The notes under the pieces were generated by a model. The model saw only the letters and a list, made by a program, of their open reading frames with translations, was not told where the DNA came from and did not search any database. A stretch of DNA of 64,000 bases from Bacteroides rodentium JCM 16496 (GTDB taxonomy: Bacteria > Bacteroidota > Bacteroidia > Bacteroidales > Bacteroidaceae), in the NCBI RefSeq assembly GCF_000614125.1, contig NZ_BAKJ01000005.1, positions 1 through 64,000 of the forward strand. The letters run 5' to 3'. A program made the position numbers and the translations under genes. Within the stretch, counting starts at the first letter, position 1; every line of letters starts with the position of its first letter. Below, in pieces: positions 7,265 through 16,922 of the stretch.

Positions 7265-7926
7265 ATATTCCAGTTGACATACATACACACCGGCTTCCGC
7301 AAGTACCCGGAACTGCCATTGCAAATTGCTATCCCGAAACGTTCTCTCCACAGAGCGGCGGATGGTATTCGGTGGGGATACATCCCTGGCATATAGGTCG
7401 GAGTGGAGGTGAACACTCAGGAGTTGAAGGTGCTGTGGCTAGCAGGGTGTGCGGCCTGGAGGAGTTAGTGCGCCATCCCCAAGTACTTGCCGTGGGCGAA
7501 GCCGGGCTGGACAAGCTGGCAGATGCTCCGATGGATTTGCAGGTGGAAGTGTTCAGGTGCCAGGCATGTTTGGCAGAGGAAGTGGGAAAGCCGCTGGTGA
7601 TTCATCTGGTGAAGGCGGTTGATGAACTGCTGAAGGTGAAGCGGGACTTGCGCCCGTCGAATCCGTGGATAATACATGGTTTCCGTGGCAAGGCGGCGCT
7701 GGTGGAGGAATATCTGAAACATGGCTTTTACCTTTCATTCGGGGAGAAATACCAGGAAGCAGCCTTGTGCCGGGTACCTGCCGACCGGCTGTTCATCGAA
7801 ACGGATGAAAGCGAAGTTTCCATCGGGGAATTGTATGCACGCGCTGCCGAAGTGCGCGGCATCTCTCCCGAGGAGCTTGGAGAAACACTCCGGAGAAATG
7901 TCTGCAAAGTCTTTTTTAAACCCTAA
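7261..7926 (+). CDS. TatD-family metal-dependent hydrolase
   Basis: 221 residues, shorter than the usual ~260 but with the metal-site motifs in order: DIHTH near residue 7, GIHPWH near 40, VGEAGLDKL near 79, a histidine in [15 protein letters not shown] near 142, and IETDES near 178. TatD proteins are TIM-barrel enzymes with 3'-5' exonuclease or deoxyribonuclease activity on damaged DNA. GEAGLD is the usual GExGLD motif. Its ATG overlaps the yidD stop. The short Bacteroidales form carries a compact N-terminal half, so exact substrate is open. Confidence 0.88.
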   Translation: MNIPVDIHTHRLPQVPGTAIANCYPETFSPQSGGWYSVGIHPWHIGRSGGEHSGVEGAVASRVCGLEELVRHPQVLAVGEAGLDKLADAPMDLQVEVFRCQACLAEEVGKPLVIHLVKAVDELLKVKRDLRPSNPWIIHGFRGKAALVEEYLKHGFYLSFGEKYQEAALCRVPADRLFIETDESEVSIGELYARAAEVRGISPEELGETLRRNVCKVFFKP

Positions 7927-7929
7927 GAG

Positions 7930-7960
7930 TTGTTTCTTCGAATAAAGAGTCGTATTTTTG
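7930..7960 (+). promoter_or_regulatory. Promoter of tyrS
   Basis: TTG at 7930-7932, a 20-base spacer, and TATTTTTG at 7953-7960, a full match to the Bacteroides TAnnTTTG box. It leaves a leader of about 67 bases before tyrS. Confidence 0.75.
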
Positions 7961-8033
7961 CGCAGATTAAAATAGGAATCAAACAATTCATAGATAATCA
8001 CTTAAATAATTAATCAGATAACTTAATCATTCG

Positions 8034-9326
8034 ATGAATTTTGTAGAAGAATTAAGATGGCGTGGCATGCTCCACGATATGATGCCGGGTACGGAAGAAC
8101 TTCTGGCTAAGGAACAAGTGACTGCATACATTGGTTTCGACCCTACTGCGGACTCTTTGCACATCGGGCACCTTTGCAGTGTGATGATTTTGCGTCACTT
8201 CCAGCGTTGCGGACACAAGCCGTTGGCACTGATTGGCGGTGCTACGGGTATGATTGGTGACCCTTCCGGAAAGTCTGCCGAACGCAATCTGCTTACGGAA
8301 GAGACGTTGCAGCGCAACCTGGCCGGTATGAAGGCCCAGCTCTCCAAGTTCCTGGATTTTGATTCGGATGCCCCCAACCGTGCCGAGTTGGTGAACAACT
8401 ACGATTGGATGAAGAACTTCACTTTCCTCGATTTTGCCCGTGAAGTGGGTAAGCACATCACCGTGAACTATATGATGGCGAAAGATTCTGTAAAGAAGCG
8501 TCTGAACGGTGAGGCACGTGACGGTCTTTCCTTCACGGAATTCACCTACCAGCTGTTGCAGGGGTACGACTTCCTTCATCTGTATGAAACCAAAGGCTGC
8601 AAGCTCCAGATGGGTGGCAGCGACCAGTGGGGTAACATCACCACCGGTGCCGAACTGATTCGCCGTACGAACGGCGGGGAGGTATTTGCACTGACCAGCC
8701 CGCTGATTACGAAGGCCGACGGTGGCAAGTTCGGCAAGACAGAGTCCGGAAACATCTGGCTCGACCCGCGCTACACTTCTCCATATAAGTTCTACCAGTT
8801 CTGGCTGAACGTGAGCGACGAGGATGCCAAACGCTACATAAAGATATTCACTGCACTGTCCAAGGAAGAGATTGACGCTCTGACGGCCGAGCACGAGGCT
8901 GCTCCCCATTTGCGCGTCCTTCAGAAGTGCCTGGCGAAGGAAGTGACTATCATGGTTCACTCCGAAGAGGACTACAATGCCGCCGTGGATGCATCCAACA
9001 TCTTGTTTGGCAATGCAACTTCCGATGCACTGAAGAAGTTGGACGAAGATACGCTGCTGGCTGTGTTCGAGGGTGTTCCCCAGTTCGAAATATCCCGTGA
9101 CGCACTGGCTGCCGGTGTGAAGGCGGTTGATTTGTTCGTGGATAATGCTGCTGTATTCGCTTCCAAGGGCGAGATGCGCAAGCTGGTGCAAGGCGGTGGC
9201 GTTTCTCTGAACAAGGAGAAACTGGCTGCTTTCGACCAGGTGATTACGACAGCCGACCTGCTGGACGAGAAATACCTGTTGGTACAGCGCGGCAAGAAGA
9301 ATTACTATCTGGTTATCGCTAAATAA
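8034..9326 (+). CDS. tyrS: Tyrosyl-tRNA synthetase
   Basis: 430 residues, class I synthetase that charges tRNA-Tyr. Seen in order: the tyrosine-binding start [18 protein letters not shown] with the HIGH signature, [20 protein letters not shown], the tyrosine/tRNA pocket [10 protein letters not shown] type motif ([15 protein letters not shown]), and KFGKTESGN in place of KMSKS, as in bacterial TyrS. The C-terminal S4-type RNA-binding part (from about 360) includes [13 protein letters not shown]. Length is standard. It has its own promoter and is followed after 124 bases by tRNA-Gln, so it is monocistronic. Confidence 0.97.
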   Translation: MNFVEELRWRGMLHDMMPGTEELLAKEQVTAYIGFDPTADSLHIGHLCSVMILRHFQRCGHKPLALIGGATGMIGDPSGKSAERNLLTEETLQRNLAGMKAQLSKFLDFDSDAPNRAELVNNYDWMKNFTFLDFAREVGKHITVNYMMAKDSVKKRLNGEARDGLSFTEFTYQLLQGYDFLHLYETKGCKLQMGGSDQWGNITTGAELIRRTNGGEVFALTSPLITKADGGKFGKTESGNIWLDPRYTSPYKFYQFWLNVSDEDAKRYIKIFTALSKEEIDALTAEHEAAPHLRVLQKCLAKEVTIMVHSEEDYNAAVDASNILFGNATSDALKKLDEDTLLAVFEGVPQFEISRDALAAGVKAVDLFVDNAAVFASKGEMRKLVQGGGVSLNKEKLAAFDQVITTADLLDEKYLLVQRGKKNYYLVIAK

Positions 9327-9390
9327 CGGTATACTGAGGAATAGTAATCAAGGAAATAATGCTTCGGCAATAAAAATAGCCCTGAAATAT

Positions 9391-9421
9391 TTGCATATTT
9401 CGGGGCTTACTCTTATCTTTG
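9391..9421 (+). promoter_or_regulatory. Promoter of tRNA-Gln
   Basis: TTG at 9391-9393, a 20-base spacer and TATCTTTG at 9414-9421, a textbook Bacteroides promoter ending 29 bases before the tRNA. Confidence 0.78.
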
Positions 9422-9450
9422 CACCGCTTTTTAACAGAAAGCCCTATGTT

Positions 9451-9521
9451 TGGACTATGGTGTAATGGTAGCACAACAGGTTTTGGTTCTGTTTGTCCAG
9501 GTTCGAATCCTGGTAGTCCAA
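9451..9521 (+). tRNA. tRNA-Gln (anticodon TTG)
   Basis: A cloverleaf can be drawn by hand: acceptor TGGACTA (9451-9457) with TAGTCCA (9514-9520), discriminator A at 9521; D arm with GGTGTAATGGTAGC; anticodon stem ACAGG/TCTGT around loop TTTTGGT, giving anticodon TTG for CAA codons; T arm CCAGGTTCGAATCCTGG. The CCA end is not encoded, as usual in this phylum. Own promoter upstream and a strong terminator just behind. Confidence 0.95.
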
Positions 9522-9549
9522 CTACGATACAGCTAATTGCAGCTAAAAA

Positions 9550-9583
9550 CCCACTAAAATCGCAAGTTTTAGTGGGTTTTTTT
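9550..9583 (+). terminator. Intrinsic terminator of tRNA-Gln
   Basis: A perfect 10-bp stem, CCCACTAAAA (9550-9559) with TTTTAGTGGG (9567-9576), and a run of T to 9583. Confidence 0.9.
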
Positions 9584-9701
9584 GTTATTCTTTCCCCCTC
9601 TTGTTGGCACTATAGGTATAGATTTTTTCTTTTTACGAATCTTTGAACGATATTGCTATATAATTGACACAAATTTATACGGTTTCTCCATTTTCTTTTG
9701 T

Positions 9702-9709
9702 TACATTTG
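9702..9709 (+). promoter_or_regulatory. -7 box upstream of the kduI stub and kduD
   Basis: TACATTTG fits TAnnTTTG; no clear -33 box at the normal distance. It would give a leader of about 58 bases before the kduI stub. The rest of 9584-9774 shows no gene. Confidence 0.45.
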
Positions 9710-9774
9710 CATCGTGTACGCAAACGATGTGTATTTGATGGCTGAAGTTATAACCTATTAAATGTAGTGCAATC

Positions 9775-9927
9775 ATGAAAACGAACTATGAAATTCGCTA
9801 TGCTGAGCATCCCGATGATGTGAAAAGCTACGATACGAAAAGCATTCGCTGCGATTTCCTTATAGGGAAGGCATTCTCCCAAAATAAAGTTTCCATTGAG
9901 TATAAACTACTTGCAAATCGTACATAA
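9775..9927 (+). pseudogene. kduI: N-terminal stub of 5-keto-4-deoxyuronate isomerase
   Basis: A 50-codon frame reads MKTNYEIRYAEHPDDVKSYD then TKSIRCDFLIGKAFS, matching the start of KduI (KTxYEIRYAxxPxDVKxYDT--L---FLI). After about residue 38 the match weakens and a TAA follows. KduI is about 280 residues long, but only 38 bases separate this stop from kduD, so most of the gene is deleted, rather than hidden by a frameshift. KduI interconverts 4-deoxy-L-threo-5-hexosulose uronate and 3-deoxy-D-glycero-2,5-hexodiulosonate just ahead of the KduD step. The stub keeps its start and so could be translated as a leader into kduD. Another isomerase elsewhere in the genome must supply the step if the pathway works. 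Confidence 0.78.
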
Positions 9928-9965
9928 ATAGAATATCACTTATTTAAACTTAATAATTTAACGTT

Positions 9966-10769
9966 ATGAATCCGTATTTGAATTTTTCTTTGGAAGGTAA
10001 AGTAGCCCTTGTTACAGGTGCTTCTTATGGTATCGGTTTTGCTATCGCTTCAGCTTTTGCAGAGCAAGGAGCAACTATCTGTTTCAACGATATCAACCAG
10101 GAGTTGGTAGACAAAGGCTTGGCTGCCTATACTGAAAAGGGTATCAAGGCACGCGGTTATGTATGTGATGTGACAGACGAACCTGCTGTTCAGGCCATGG
10201 TAGCCCAGATTGAAAAGGAAGTAGGCTCTGTTGATATCCTCGTAAACAATGCCGGCATCATCCGCCGTGTTCCTATGCACGAGATGGAGGCTGCTGACTT
10301 CCGTCGTGTAATCGATATCGACCTCAATGCTCCGTTCATCGTATCAAAGGCTGTTCTGCCTGCCATGATGAAGAAGGGCCACGGTAAAATTATCAATATC
10401 TGCTCTATGATGTCCGAACTGGGTCGTGAGACTGTGTCGGCCTATGCCGCTGCCAAGGGTGGCTTGAAGATGCTGACTCGCAACATCTGCTCTGAATATG
10501 GTGAATATAACATCCAATGTAACGGTATCGGTCCGGGTTACATCGCTACCCCGCAGACTGCTCCGCTGCGTGAAAAGCAGGCCGACGGTAGCCGTCACCC
10601 GTTCGACTCGTTCATCTGCGCCAAGACTCCGGCAGGCCGCTGGCTGGCTCCGGAAGAACTTACCGGTCCGGCAGTGTTCCTGGCATCGGAAGCCTCTAAT
10701 GCGGTAAATGGTCACATCCTCTATGTAGACGGAGGTATCTTGGCTTATATCGGAAAGCAACCGAAATAA
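9966..10769 (+). CDS. kduD: 2-dehydro-3-deoxy-D-gluconate 5-dehydrogenase
   Basis: 267 residues, short-chain dehydrogenase/reductase that reduces 3-deoxy-D-glycero-2,5-hexodiulosonate to 2-keto-3-deoxygluconate with NAD(P)H in unsaturated-uronate catabolism; cytosolic. Visible: cofactor motif GASYGIGFAIA near residue 19, NNAGI near 94, catalytic Ser in NICSMMSE near 145, and YAAAKGG with the Tyr-Lys pair near 160; the end YVDGGILAYIG is typical. The KduD-specific stretch IRRVPMHEM follows NNAGI. It sits 38 bases behind the kduI stub and before a DUF4861 gene, a uronate-type neighbourhood. The family call is firm; the substrate rests on close similarity and on the kduI remnant. Confidence 0.92.
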   Translation: MNPYLNFSLEGKVALVTGASYGIGFAIASAFAEQGATICFNDINQELVDKGLAAYTEKGIKARGYVCDVTDEPAVQAMVAQIEKEVGSVDILVNNAGIIRRVPMHEMEAADFRRVIDIDLNAPFIVSKAVLPAMMKKGHGKIINICSMMSELGRETVSAYAAAKGGLKMLTRNICSEYGEYNIQCNGIGPGYIATPQTAPLREKQADGSRHPFDSFICAKTPAGRWLAPEELTGPAVFLASEASNAVNGHILYVDGGILAYIGKQPK

Positions 10770-10828
10770 ATTTAAGGATAATTGAGAAGGTGATAAAGTG
10801 GCAGGATAATGTCACTTGTCACCTTTTT

Positions 10829-10906
10829 CTTTTGGGCGCGGATTACGCGGATTTCGCGGAAAGGATAAGGAAAATCCGTATAATCCGCGAAATCCGCGCC
10901 TAAAAG
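10829..10906. repeat. GGCGCGGATTACGCGG hairpin repeat, copy 1
   Basis: CTTTTGGGCGCGGATT at the left is the near complement of AATCCGCGCCTAAAAG at the right, with further pairing inside (CGCGGATTTCGCGGA against TAATCCGCGAAATCC). A second copy lies at 25191-25260. Both stand immediately behind a gene, so they may work as 3'-end hairpins. Confidence 0.7.
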
Positions 10907-10943
10907 AAAGTTATACAACTGATTAGGAAAAAGCAATGATTAT

Positions 10944-12175
10944 ATGAGAAACTTTCTTTTATTATGTATGGCGGCCCTCTGCTGTCTTGCTTGCAACGAT
11001 AGCAAGATAGTGACTGTTACGGTAACCAATCCGTTAGCGATGGACCGTTCCGATGAGATGGTAGAGGTGTCCATGACCGAAATCTCAAACCTTCTGAATC
11101 TGGCAGACACCGCACAGATTGTGGTTCTGAATGTCGAAGGGGAGCAGGTGCCTTACCAAGTGACCTACGATGACAAATTAATCTTCCCTGCTACGGTAGC
11201 CGCCAATGCATCGGCTGCATATACCGTCCAGGCCGGTACTCCCGTCGATGTGGAGGTAAGGGCTTGTGGGCGGCAGTATCCCGAACGTCTGGACGACATG
11301 GCTGGGAGAACGACTTGGTAGGCTTCCGTGCCTACGGTCCTGCATTGCAGGCAAGGGGTGAACGCGGTTTCGGCTACGACTTGTTCACGAAGCGAGGCAC
11401 TGCTGCACCGGTACTGGAAGACATGTATGCCAAGGAACTGGATGCAGACTCCTGGAAGCAGGTTAATGAATTGCGCAAGACAGACCCGAAGGCAGCCGAT
11501 GAGCTGGTACGCACATTCTCCTATCATATAGACCACGGTTATGGCATGGACTGCTATGCAGTAGGTCCAACATTGGGAGCTGGAGTGTCTGCATTGATGG
11601 TGAATGATACCATTATCTATCCGTGGTGCTACAAGACGCAGGAGGTGCTGGACAATGGTCCTTTGCGTTTTACGATGAGGTTGAAGTTCAATCCGCTGGC
11701 TGTGAAAGGGGATACTGCGGTGGTGGAAACACGTCTGATTACGCTGGATGCCGGTTCTCATCTGAACCGTACTGCCGTTTCGTATAGCAATCTAAAGGAA
11801 TCTTTGCCCATTGTTACCGGTATTGTGCTGCACGAACCGGACGGTGCTGTGGTGGCTGATGCCGCCGGTGGCTATATGACGTATGTAGACCCCACTACCG
11901 GACCGGATAATGGTAAGATATTTATGGGGGCCGCTTTCCCTGCCGTTGTGAAGGAAGCTAAAACCGTGCTTTTCCCCATAGAGGAGAAGAAGATGCGTAA
12001 CAATGCGGACGGTCATGTACTGGTTGTCAGCGACTATGAGCCGGGCGCTGACTACGTGTATTACTGGGGCTTTGCCTGGGACCGCGCGGACATCAAGACT
12101 GCTGAAGCCTGGAACCGATACATGGCTGATTTTGCACAGAAGGTGCGCAATCCGATGACGGTGAGTATCCGCTAA
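10944..12175 (+). CDS. DUF4861-family exported protein (one-base frameshift)
   Basis: The frame from ATG 10944 has a lipoprotein signal (LLCMAALCCLACND, Cys near residue 17) and an N-terminal beta domain. It reads into QYPERLDDMAG and stops at 11321. The next frame continues at once with WENDLVGFRAYGPALQA, so the full protein of about 410 residues needs one base near 11300 (GC-TGG for GCCTGG). DUF4861 motifs follow: RAYGPALQARGERGFGYDLF, YGMDCYAVGPTLG and a C-terminal YYWGFAWDR. Family members lie in pectin and other uronate loci of Bacteroidales and act outside the cytoplasm; activity is not established. The kduD neighbour fits that setting. I consider the break a sequencing deletion, as in many genes here. 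Confidence 0.82.
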
Positions 12176-12253
12176 GTTGATTTTCTTCCTTTTCAGACGG
12201 AGAAGATTGAGAAGTTGGAGGTTTGTAACTGTCCGGACGAATGACAAATGTTC

Positions 12254-12886
12254 TCAGAATAAGCTCTTCCCCTTGTAGACAAGTTCTGCAACGTTTTTGG
12301 CCTCCAGTTTTTCCATCAGGCGCTTCCGGTAAGTCTGTATTGTATTGATGCTGAGAAATAGTAATTGGGATATTTCAGAAGTGCTCAGTCCTTGCGAGAG
12401 ATAGGCGAGCACTTCTTTTTCACGTCTCGACAATTCGGGAAGTGCATATGGTAGGGTGTTTTGTTTTTCCTTGTCCAGTTCGCTGAAAACATTGCTGAAG
12501 TATCTGGTTCCGTTTTTCAGTGTACTGATGGCGTCTCTCAATTCGCTGGTGCTGGCATTTTTTGAAACAGCTCCGTTGATGTTTAGGGTGGATAATTTGG
12601 CTATGATCCAAGGTTCTTCATGCATGGTATAGATTAAAATGCCGCATTCGGGTATCTGGCTGTGAAGGTGGGATATGAGTTGGAATCCATTCATATCCGG
12701 TAGTTCAAGGTCAATGATGCAAAGGTCGAATCTCTCTTTGAGGGTCAGTTGTTCCACGTCTTTTGCACAAGTGGCTCCTTTGCACGTCACTCCTTCGAGT
12801 TGCGAGGCCAATGCGATGATGCCTTCAGCAACAATCGGGTGGTCATCTATTACCAGTATTCTGTATGTTTCTTTGTTTGGTTTCAT
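12254..12886 (-). CDS. NarL/LuxR-type response regulator
   Basis: 210 residues. Receiver domain 1-125: acidic pair in ILVIDDHP, phospho-acceptor Asp in CIIDLELPDMNG (near 58), Thr in ILIYTMHEE, Lys in GAVSKNAS. DNA-binding LuxR HTH 145-210: LSRREKEVLAYLSQGLSTSE and LFLSINTIQTYRKRLMEKL. Its start overlaps the stop of the histidine-kinase gene by four bases (ATGA), so the pair is cotranslated and almost surely cognate. Convergent with the DUF4861 gene. Target genes cannot be read from the sequence. Confidence 0.92.
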   Translation of the reverse strand: MKPNKETYRILVIDDHPIVAEGIIALASQLEGVTCKGATCAKDVEQLTLKERFDLCIIDLELPDMNGFQLISHLHSQIPECGILIYTMHEEPWIIAKLSTLNINGAVSKNASTSELRDAISTLKNGTRYFSNVFSELDKEKQNTLPYALPELSRREKEVLAYLSQGLSTSEISQLLFLSINTIQTYRKRLMEKLEAKNVAELVYKGKSLF

Positions 12887-14771
12887 TCGTTTATGTTAAG
12901 CAGTAGGGTGAAAACGTTGTTTTCTGTTGACGAGCATACATTGGCGGTAGCGTTGATGGCTCTGATACGGTCGTTTACGGTGCGCAATCCTATGCCGTCA
13001 TTGTTGTTTGTTGCTGTTTGTTGCTTGTTTGCATTCTTACCGTTGTCTGTAATTTGCAGGGTATATTTATTTTCATTGTCGGCACGGAGACTGATGACTA
13101 TATGACTGGCTGAGGCATGTTTCACGATGTTCATGGTGAGTTCTTGTACGATGCGGTACAGCTCATAAGCGGTTTCATTGGGAAGATGGCGTGATGCGTT
13201 GTTCTCCGTTGGATGATAGCTGACCTCTATGCCGGTGTTCTCGGTCAGTTTGGCAGCATAACGGTCGAGTATCTGGTCTAGACTGAGATGCTCGAATTCG
13301 GGAGGCATCAGTTCGTGTGAGATATTCCGCACGTTGTTTCTCAGTTTGCTGACGAGTGAGGCCAGTTCCTGCTCATTCCCTTTGCCGGCAGAAGTTTCTA
13401 TCTTCATTTGCAGCCCCAGCAGGTCGTTGGCTATACCATCATGCAGTTCCTTGGCAAAATATTTGCATTCCTCTTCCAACCCTTCAATGTAGCGGCGTGC
13501 CGAGTTCAGTTCGTTTTCTTGCTTTAGCAGTTCAATCTTCTTTTCGGCTATTCGTTTCTTGTGGCGGAGCGTCAACAAAGTAATGAGAGCAAGACCAGAC
13601 AGAAGGGCTACAGCAATGGAGGCTTTTAGCAGGAAGGCTTGGTGTTCCAGTTGTTCTTGTTGCAGGTGGGCTATCTCCAATTCCTTTTCTTGTGTGTGAT
13701 ATTTCACGTTGAATTCTGCCATTTGTTGCGTCAGATTGTGCTGTGCCAGCGTATCAGTCCACATGCGGGCACTATCCATATAGGTGTAGGCCAGTTTGGG
13801 GTTTCCCAAGGCATCGTAGCATCGTGCCATTTGTGTAAATAATGTTTTGGGCTCGGTACCGGTTTTCCGGTTACGCAGCCAGTGGAAGTCCTTCAAGGCG
13901 CGGGCATAGTTTTTGCGGTTTGTTTCGGTGGCTGCCCTCGATTGTATGAATCCTATGGCAGCGATGGAGTTGGATGGTACCCGTTGTAGTAGTTTGTTCC
14001 CCAATTTCAAGTAGTGTCTATGGAATCGGGTTGTTCTTTTCGTTCAAAGAGTCTCAGCATGCCGGGCAGGCAGCGTATCTTCCATAAGTCTTCGTTTCCC
14101 TCTCCGTGGCAGGCAATGTTCCAGGCTTTGCGGTTGGATTTTTCAGCATCATCCAGCTTGTTCAGCTCAGCCTTTATGGTTGCTCTGATTTGCCAGGTGG
14201 TGAAAGCTACGAATGGGTCTTCGGTTCTGGCGGCATGTTCGGTGGCCATGTCGGTATACTTTTCTGCTTCGTCCAGCTGCCTGATATTGAAGTATAGGAT
14301 GGACACATTGTTGCAGATGTGGGCTATCCAGCTTTCGTCCCCATATTGCAAGGCACTGTCCAGTGCTTTATTGTAATAGTAGAGTGTAGAGTCATTCATT
14401 TGGTGCTGACGGTAGAGGAGGCCCAAATCGTTGTATACGCTGATGTGCTTTTCCAAATCATTTATCTGCGGCAGGTAGGGGAGCACATTTTTTTTCATGG
14501 CAAAGGCTTCTTCTGTCTTTCCCACATAGATCAGTAGTGTGGCTTGTTCGTTCAGCAAGATGGGATACATGAAGGAGTGCTTTACGTTCCGGGTGGCAAA
14601 GGCGCTGTCGAAGCTACGTTGCGCTTCATCGTAGTGTCCTTCTTCCATGAGATTGGCTGCCCGGTTGTAGAAGTGTGCCAACAGAGTGTCTGTTGGTATT
14701 TCTCCGGCGTGAAGCAGGATAGTGGTTAAAGAAAAGAGGAGTGATAATAGCTTAGTATGGCGTACCCTCAT
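12883..14771 (-). CDS. TPR-containing sensor histidine kinase (one-base frameshift)
   Basis: The first frame (14771 down to 14007) has a signal peptide and TPR repeats (LLNEQATLLIYVGKTEEAF, NDLGLLYRQHQMNDS, YYYNKALDSALQYGDE). It stops just as the second frame (14010 to 12883) takes over; one T near 14008 restores a protein of about 628 residues. The second part ends the TPR array, then a coiled segment, a membrane helix near AFLLKASIAVALLSGLALIT, another coiled coil, and a HisKA_3 box YFAKELHDGIANDLLGLQ with the phospho-His in ELHDGI. The ATPase domain holds ELYRIVQELTMNIVKHA and the N box, ITDNGK and GIGLRTVNDR. It feeds the adjacent NarL-type regulator. The periplasmic TPR sensor senses an unknown signal. 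Confidence 0.87.
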
Positions 14772-14813
14772 ATCGGTATATTTTAGTGGAATTCAATCTG
14801 TGCTTAGTTGTTG

Positions 14814-14821
14814 CAAATATA
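14814..14821 (-). promoter_or_regulatory. -7 box for the histidine kinase-regulator pair
   Basis: On the minus strand TATATTTG fits TAnnTTTG, 43 bases before the kinase start. No good -33 box. The remaining bases to 15092 hold nothing I can support beyond a possible weak promoter for the next gene. Confidence 0.45.
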
Positions 14822-15092
14822 CGTCTTATTCATTTTGCTTTTTATTGGAGATGCTGAATTTTTTCTGTATGTGGCTGAAAAATCACCTTTTTCAGTGACA
14901 AGGAGTGAAAGGAAAAGTTTATTACTTTGCAAAAAATATTAAGCTTTGTCTGGGAATGATAAATGGCCAAAAGTATCTGTCCGGGTTTGAATGGCAGAGT
15001 CTTGTTGTCGTGAGATACGGACGGCATTCCTTATACTTTTGTTATTATGGATTTTCCTTAGAGGGATGGGGATAAAACAAGATTTGTAACTT

Positions 15093-15989
15093 ATGAAAAT
15101 GTTTAAAATGATGGCTGCCTCCATGTTGGGTGTGGCGTTGTGCTTGGGATTCACTGCTTGCAGTGACGATGACGAAAATGAGAATGGTGAGGGTGGCGAA
15201 AACACCGCCACTGTGGTCAATCCTTCGCAAGTGTTTACGGGAGGGCTTCCGAAGTCGGTTTCGGGCATGGCGATTTCTCACAATGAAGAAGGGCTGGTGA
15301 CGAACATTACAACTGAGGATGGGGATAAAGCCGTCTTTGAGTACTTTCCCGCTACTACAAAGGCAGATGTTGCAAAGGACCGAGCAAGAATCACCGTGAC
15401 GGATGAAGAGGGCGATGTTACAGAACTGAACTTGCAGCTCAACAGCGATGGTTATGTGGAATTTTGCAACTCAATAGACCACGCTGGTACTCCCGATGCC
15501 GATGAGTTTACTTGGGAGATGGAATACGACACTGAAGGCCATCTGGTTGTAATGAAACGCTCTGAAAGCGATGGTGAAATAACGAACATCACCTATAAGG
15601 ATGGAGATGTGGTGAAGACTTCCACACGTTATGTAGCTAGTGGGGATCTCAATGGTGACGGAATTATCGACAGCAATGACGAGTGGGAGTATAGTGCTGC
15701 CATAGACTATACGACGGATAATATAACAGCTCCTATCGAGAATAAGGGCTGCCTGATGTTGTTTGATGAAATACTGGATGTGGATATGGACGAGATGATA
15801 TATGCCTATTATGGAGGCATGCTTGGTAAGGCTACGAAACATCTGCCGCTTGTAGGGCATTATACATACAATGGCGAGGACTCTGTGTCCGATATGTATT
15901 TTACATGGACATTGAATTCCGACAGTTATCCTACGGAACTGGTTGTAAAAGACCAGTGGGATGAATACAGATGTACATTTACTTGGTAA
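15093..15989 (+). CDS. DUF4595-like surface lipoprotein
   Basis: 298 residues with a signal peptide and lipobox GFTACSDDDENENG: the Cys is followed by acidic residues, the Bacteroidetes export signal for surface lipoproteins. The mature part is repetitive beta structure with short acidic turns, including EYDTEGHLVVMKRSESDGEI and ITYKDGDVVKTS, the DUF4595-type pattern. The segment DLNGDGIIDSNDEWEY looks like a calcium-binding or dockerin-like loop (DLNGDGIIDSND). Monocistronic: terminator at 16044-16080. No enzymatic motif. It may be a cell-surface structural or binding protein; the family call is moderate. Confidence 0.68.
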   Translation: MKMFKMMAASMLGVALCLGFTACSDDDENENGEGGENTATVVNPSQVFTGGLPKSVSGMAISHNEEGLVTNITTEDGDKAVFEYFPATTKADVAKDRARITVTDEEGDVTELNLQLNSDGYVEFCNSIDHAGTPDADEFTWEMEYDTEGHLVVMKRSESDGEITNITYKDGDVVKTSTRYVASGDLNGDGIIDSNDEWEYSAAIDYTTDNITAPIENKGCLMLFDEILDVDMDEMIYAYYGGMLGKATKHLPLVGHYTYNGEDSVSDMYFTWTLNSDSYPTELVVKDQWDEYRCTFTW

Positions 15990-16043
15990 TTATAAAACAT
16001 CTGTTTATTCTTGTGGAACAGGACATGAGCCTATAAAATGTAA

Positions 16044-16080
16044 GGGGTTGCCTTTTGCCGAGACAACCCCTTCTTATTTT
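16044..16080 (+). terminator. Terminator between convergent genes
   Basis: GGGGTTG (16044-16050) pairs with CAACCCC (16064-16070) around a 13-base loop, then TTCTTATTTT. It closes the lipoprotein gene and may serve the convergent deacetylase gene too. Confidence 0.72.
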
Positions 16081-16132
16081 ATGTGGAATTTATTGTGACA
16101 GCAGATGTTGGTAACTTTCTGCTGTTTCAAGT

Positions 16133-16789
16133 TTATAATACTTTGAATTCATATCCCTCTTCCTTCAGGAAGTCAATGGCGCGCGGCAATGCGTACTGCA
16201 GGTTTCCGTTGCACCAGGATTTCAAGGAATCGTGGAAGGTGATGATGGAGCCGTTGCGGGCGTAGCGCATCACGTTGGCTAGCACTTGCGGACCGCGCAG
16301 CTTCTTGCTGTAGTCGCGGGTCACGAGGTCCCACATCACAATCTTGTAGGTTCGTTTCAGCGTGAGATACTGGTTGGCGAACATATGGCCGTGGGGAGGG
16401 CGGAACAAGAGAGGGTAGAGAACCTTCTCCACATTGCAATTGATGTCCCCACCCATTTCCATGAAAATCTTCGCCTGTTCGGTATTTCCCAGATAATTCT
16501 TGGCCGTGTATTCAAATCCACGGATATGGTTGAAGGTGTGGTTACCGATGCGGTGCCCACGCTCAACGACCATCCGGAATTCGTCCGGATGCTTCCGTAT
16601 GTTGTCACCTACCATGAAGAAGGTGGCTTTGATGTTGTGCTTATCCAGCAGGTCGAGCACCCAGGGAGTTACTTCGGGGATAGGGCCATCGTCGAAAGTC
16701 AGATAAACGGCTTTTTCATTGGGGTCCATCCTCCAGACTGCACCGGGATATAGTTTGCGAAAAAACTCAGGAGGTTGTTCTATAAACAC
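16133..16789 (-). CDS. Polysaccharide deacetylase (CE4, NodB homology)
   Basis: 218 residues with the CE4 motifs in order: TFDDGP near residue 31 (catalytic base and metal Asp), HRIGNHTFNH near 80-89 (metal His pair), FRPPHGH near 130 and ITFHDS near 190. Family enzymes remove N- or O-acetyl groups from peptidoglycan, chitin-like or xylan substrates using a divalent metal. No signal peptide is seen, so it acts in the cytoplasm or at the inner membrane unless the start is further upstream. Separated from the DUF2723 gene by the repeat at 16793-16918. Substrate not determinable; peptidoglycan or a surface glycan precursor is the usual guess. Confidence 0.88.
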   Translation of the reverse strand: MFIEQPPEFFRKLYPGAVWRMDPNEKAVYLTFDDGPIPEVTPWVLDLLDKHNIKATFFMVGDNIRKHPDEFRMVVERGHRIGNHTFNHIRGFEYTAKNYLGNTEQAKIFMEMGGDINCNVEKVLYPLLFRPPHGHMFANQYLTLKRTYKIVMWDLVTRDYSKKLRGPQVLANVMRYARNGSIITFHDSLKSWCNGNLQYALPRAIDFLKEEGYEFKVL

Positions 16790-16792
16790 GTG

Positions 16793-16918
16793 ATTAAGGA
16801 TTAAGGGATTAGGGATTTTAAGGATTAGGGATTTTAAGGATTAGGGGTTAAGGATTAGGGTTAATGATTAGTGATGAACTGCACAGGCTAATCCCTAATC
16901 CTTTAATCCCTAATCCTT
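16793..16918. repeat. GGATTAGGGATTTTAAGG repeat hairpin
   Basis: Purine-rich words (AAGGATTAGGGATTTTAAGG and close variants) up to about 16870 are followed after a short loop by complements (CTAATCCCTAATCC, TTTAATCCCTAATCC) up to 16918. Same family as 6497-6622 and 51471-51497. It fills the space between two minus-strand genes. Confidence 0.7.
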
Positions 16919-16922
16919 ATTC

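Noticed and set aside
8052..9191. 379-codon open frame antisense to tyrS
   Set aside because: tyrS is certain by its motifs; the antisense frame is a shadow of its codon bias.
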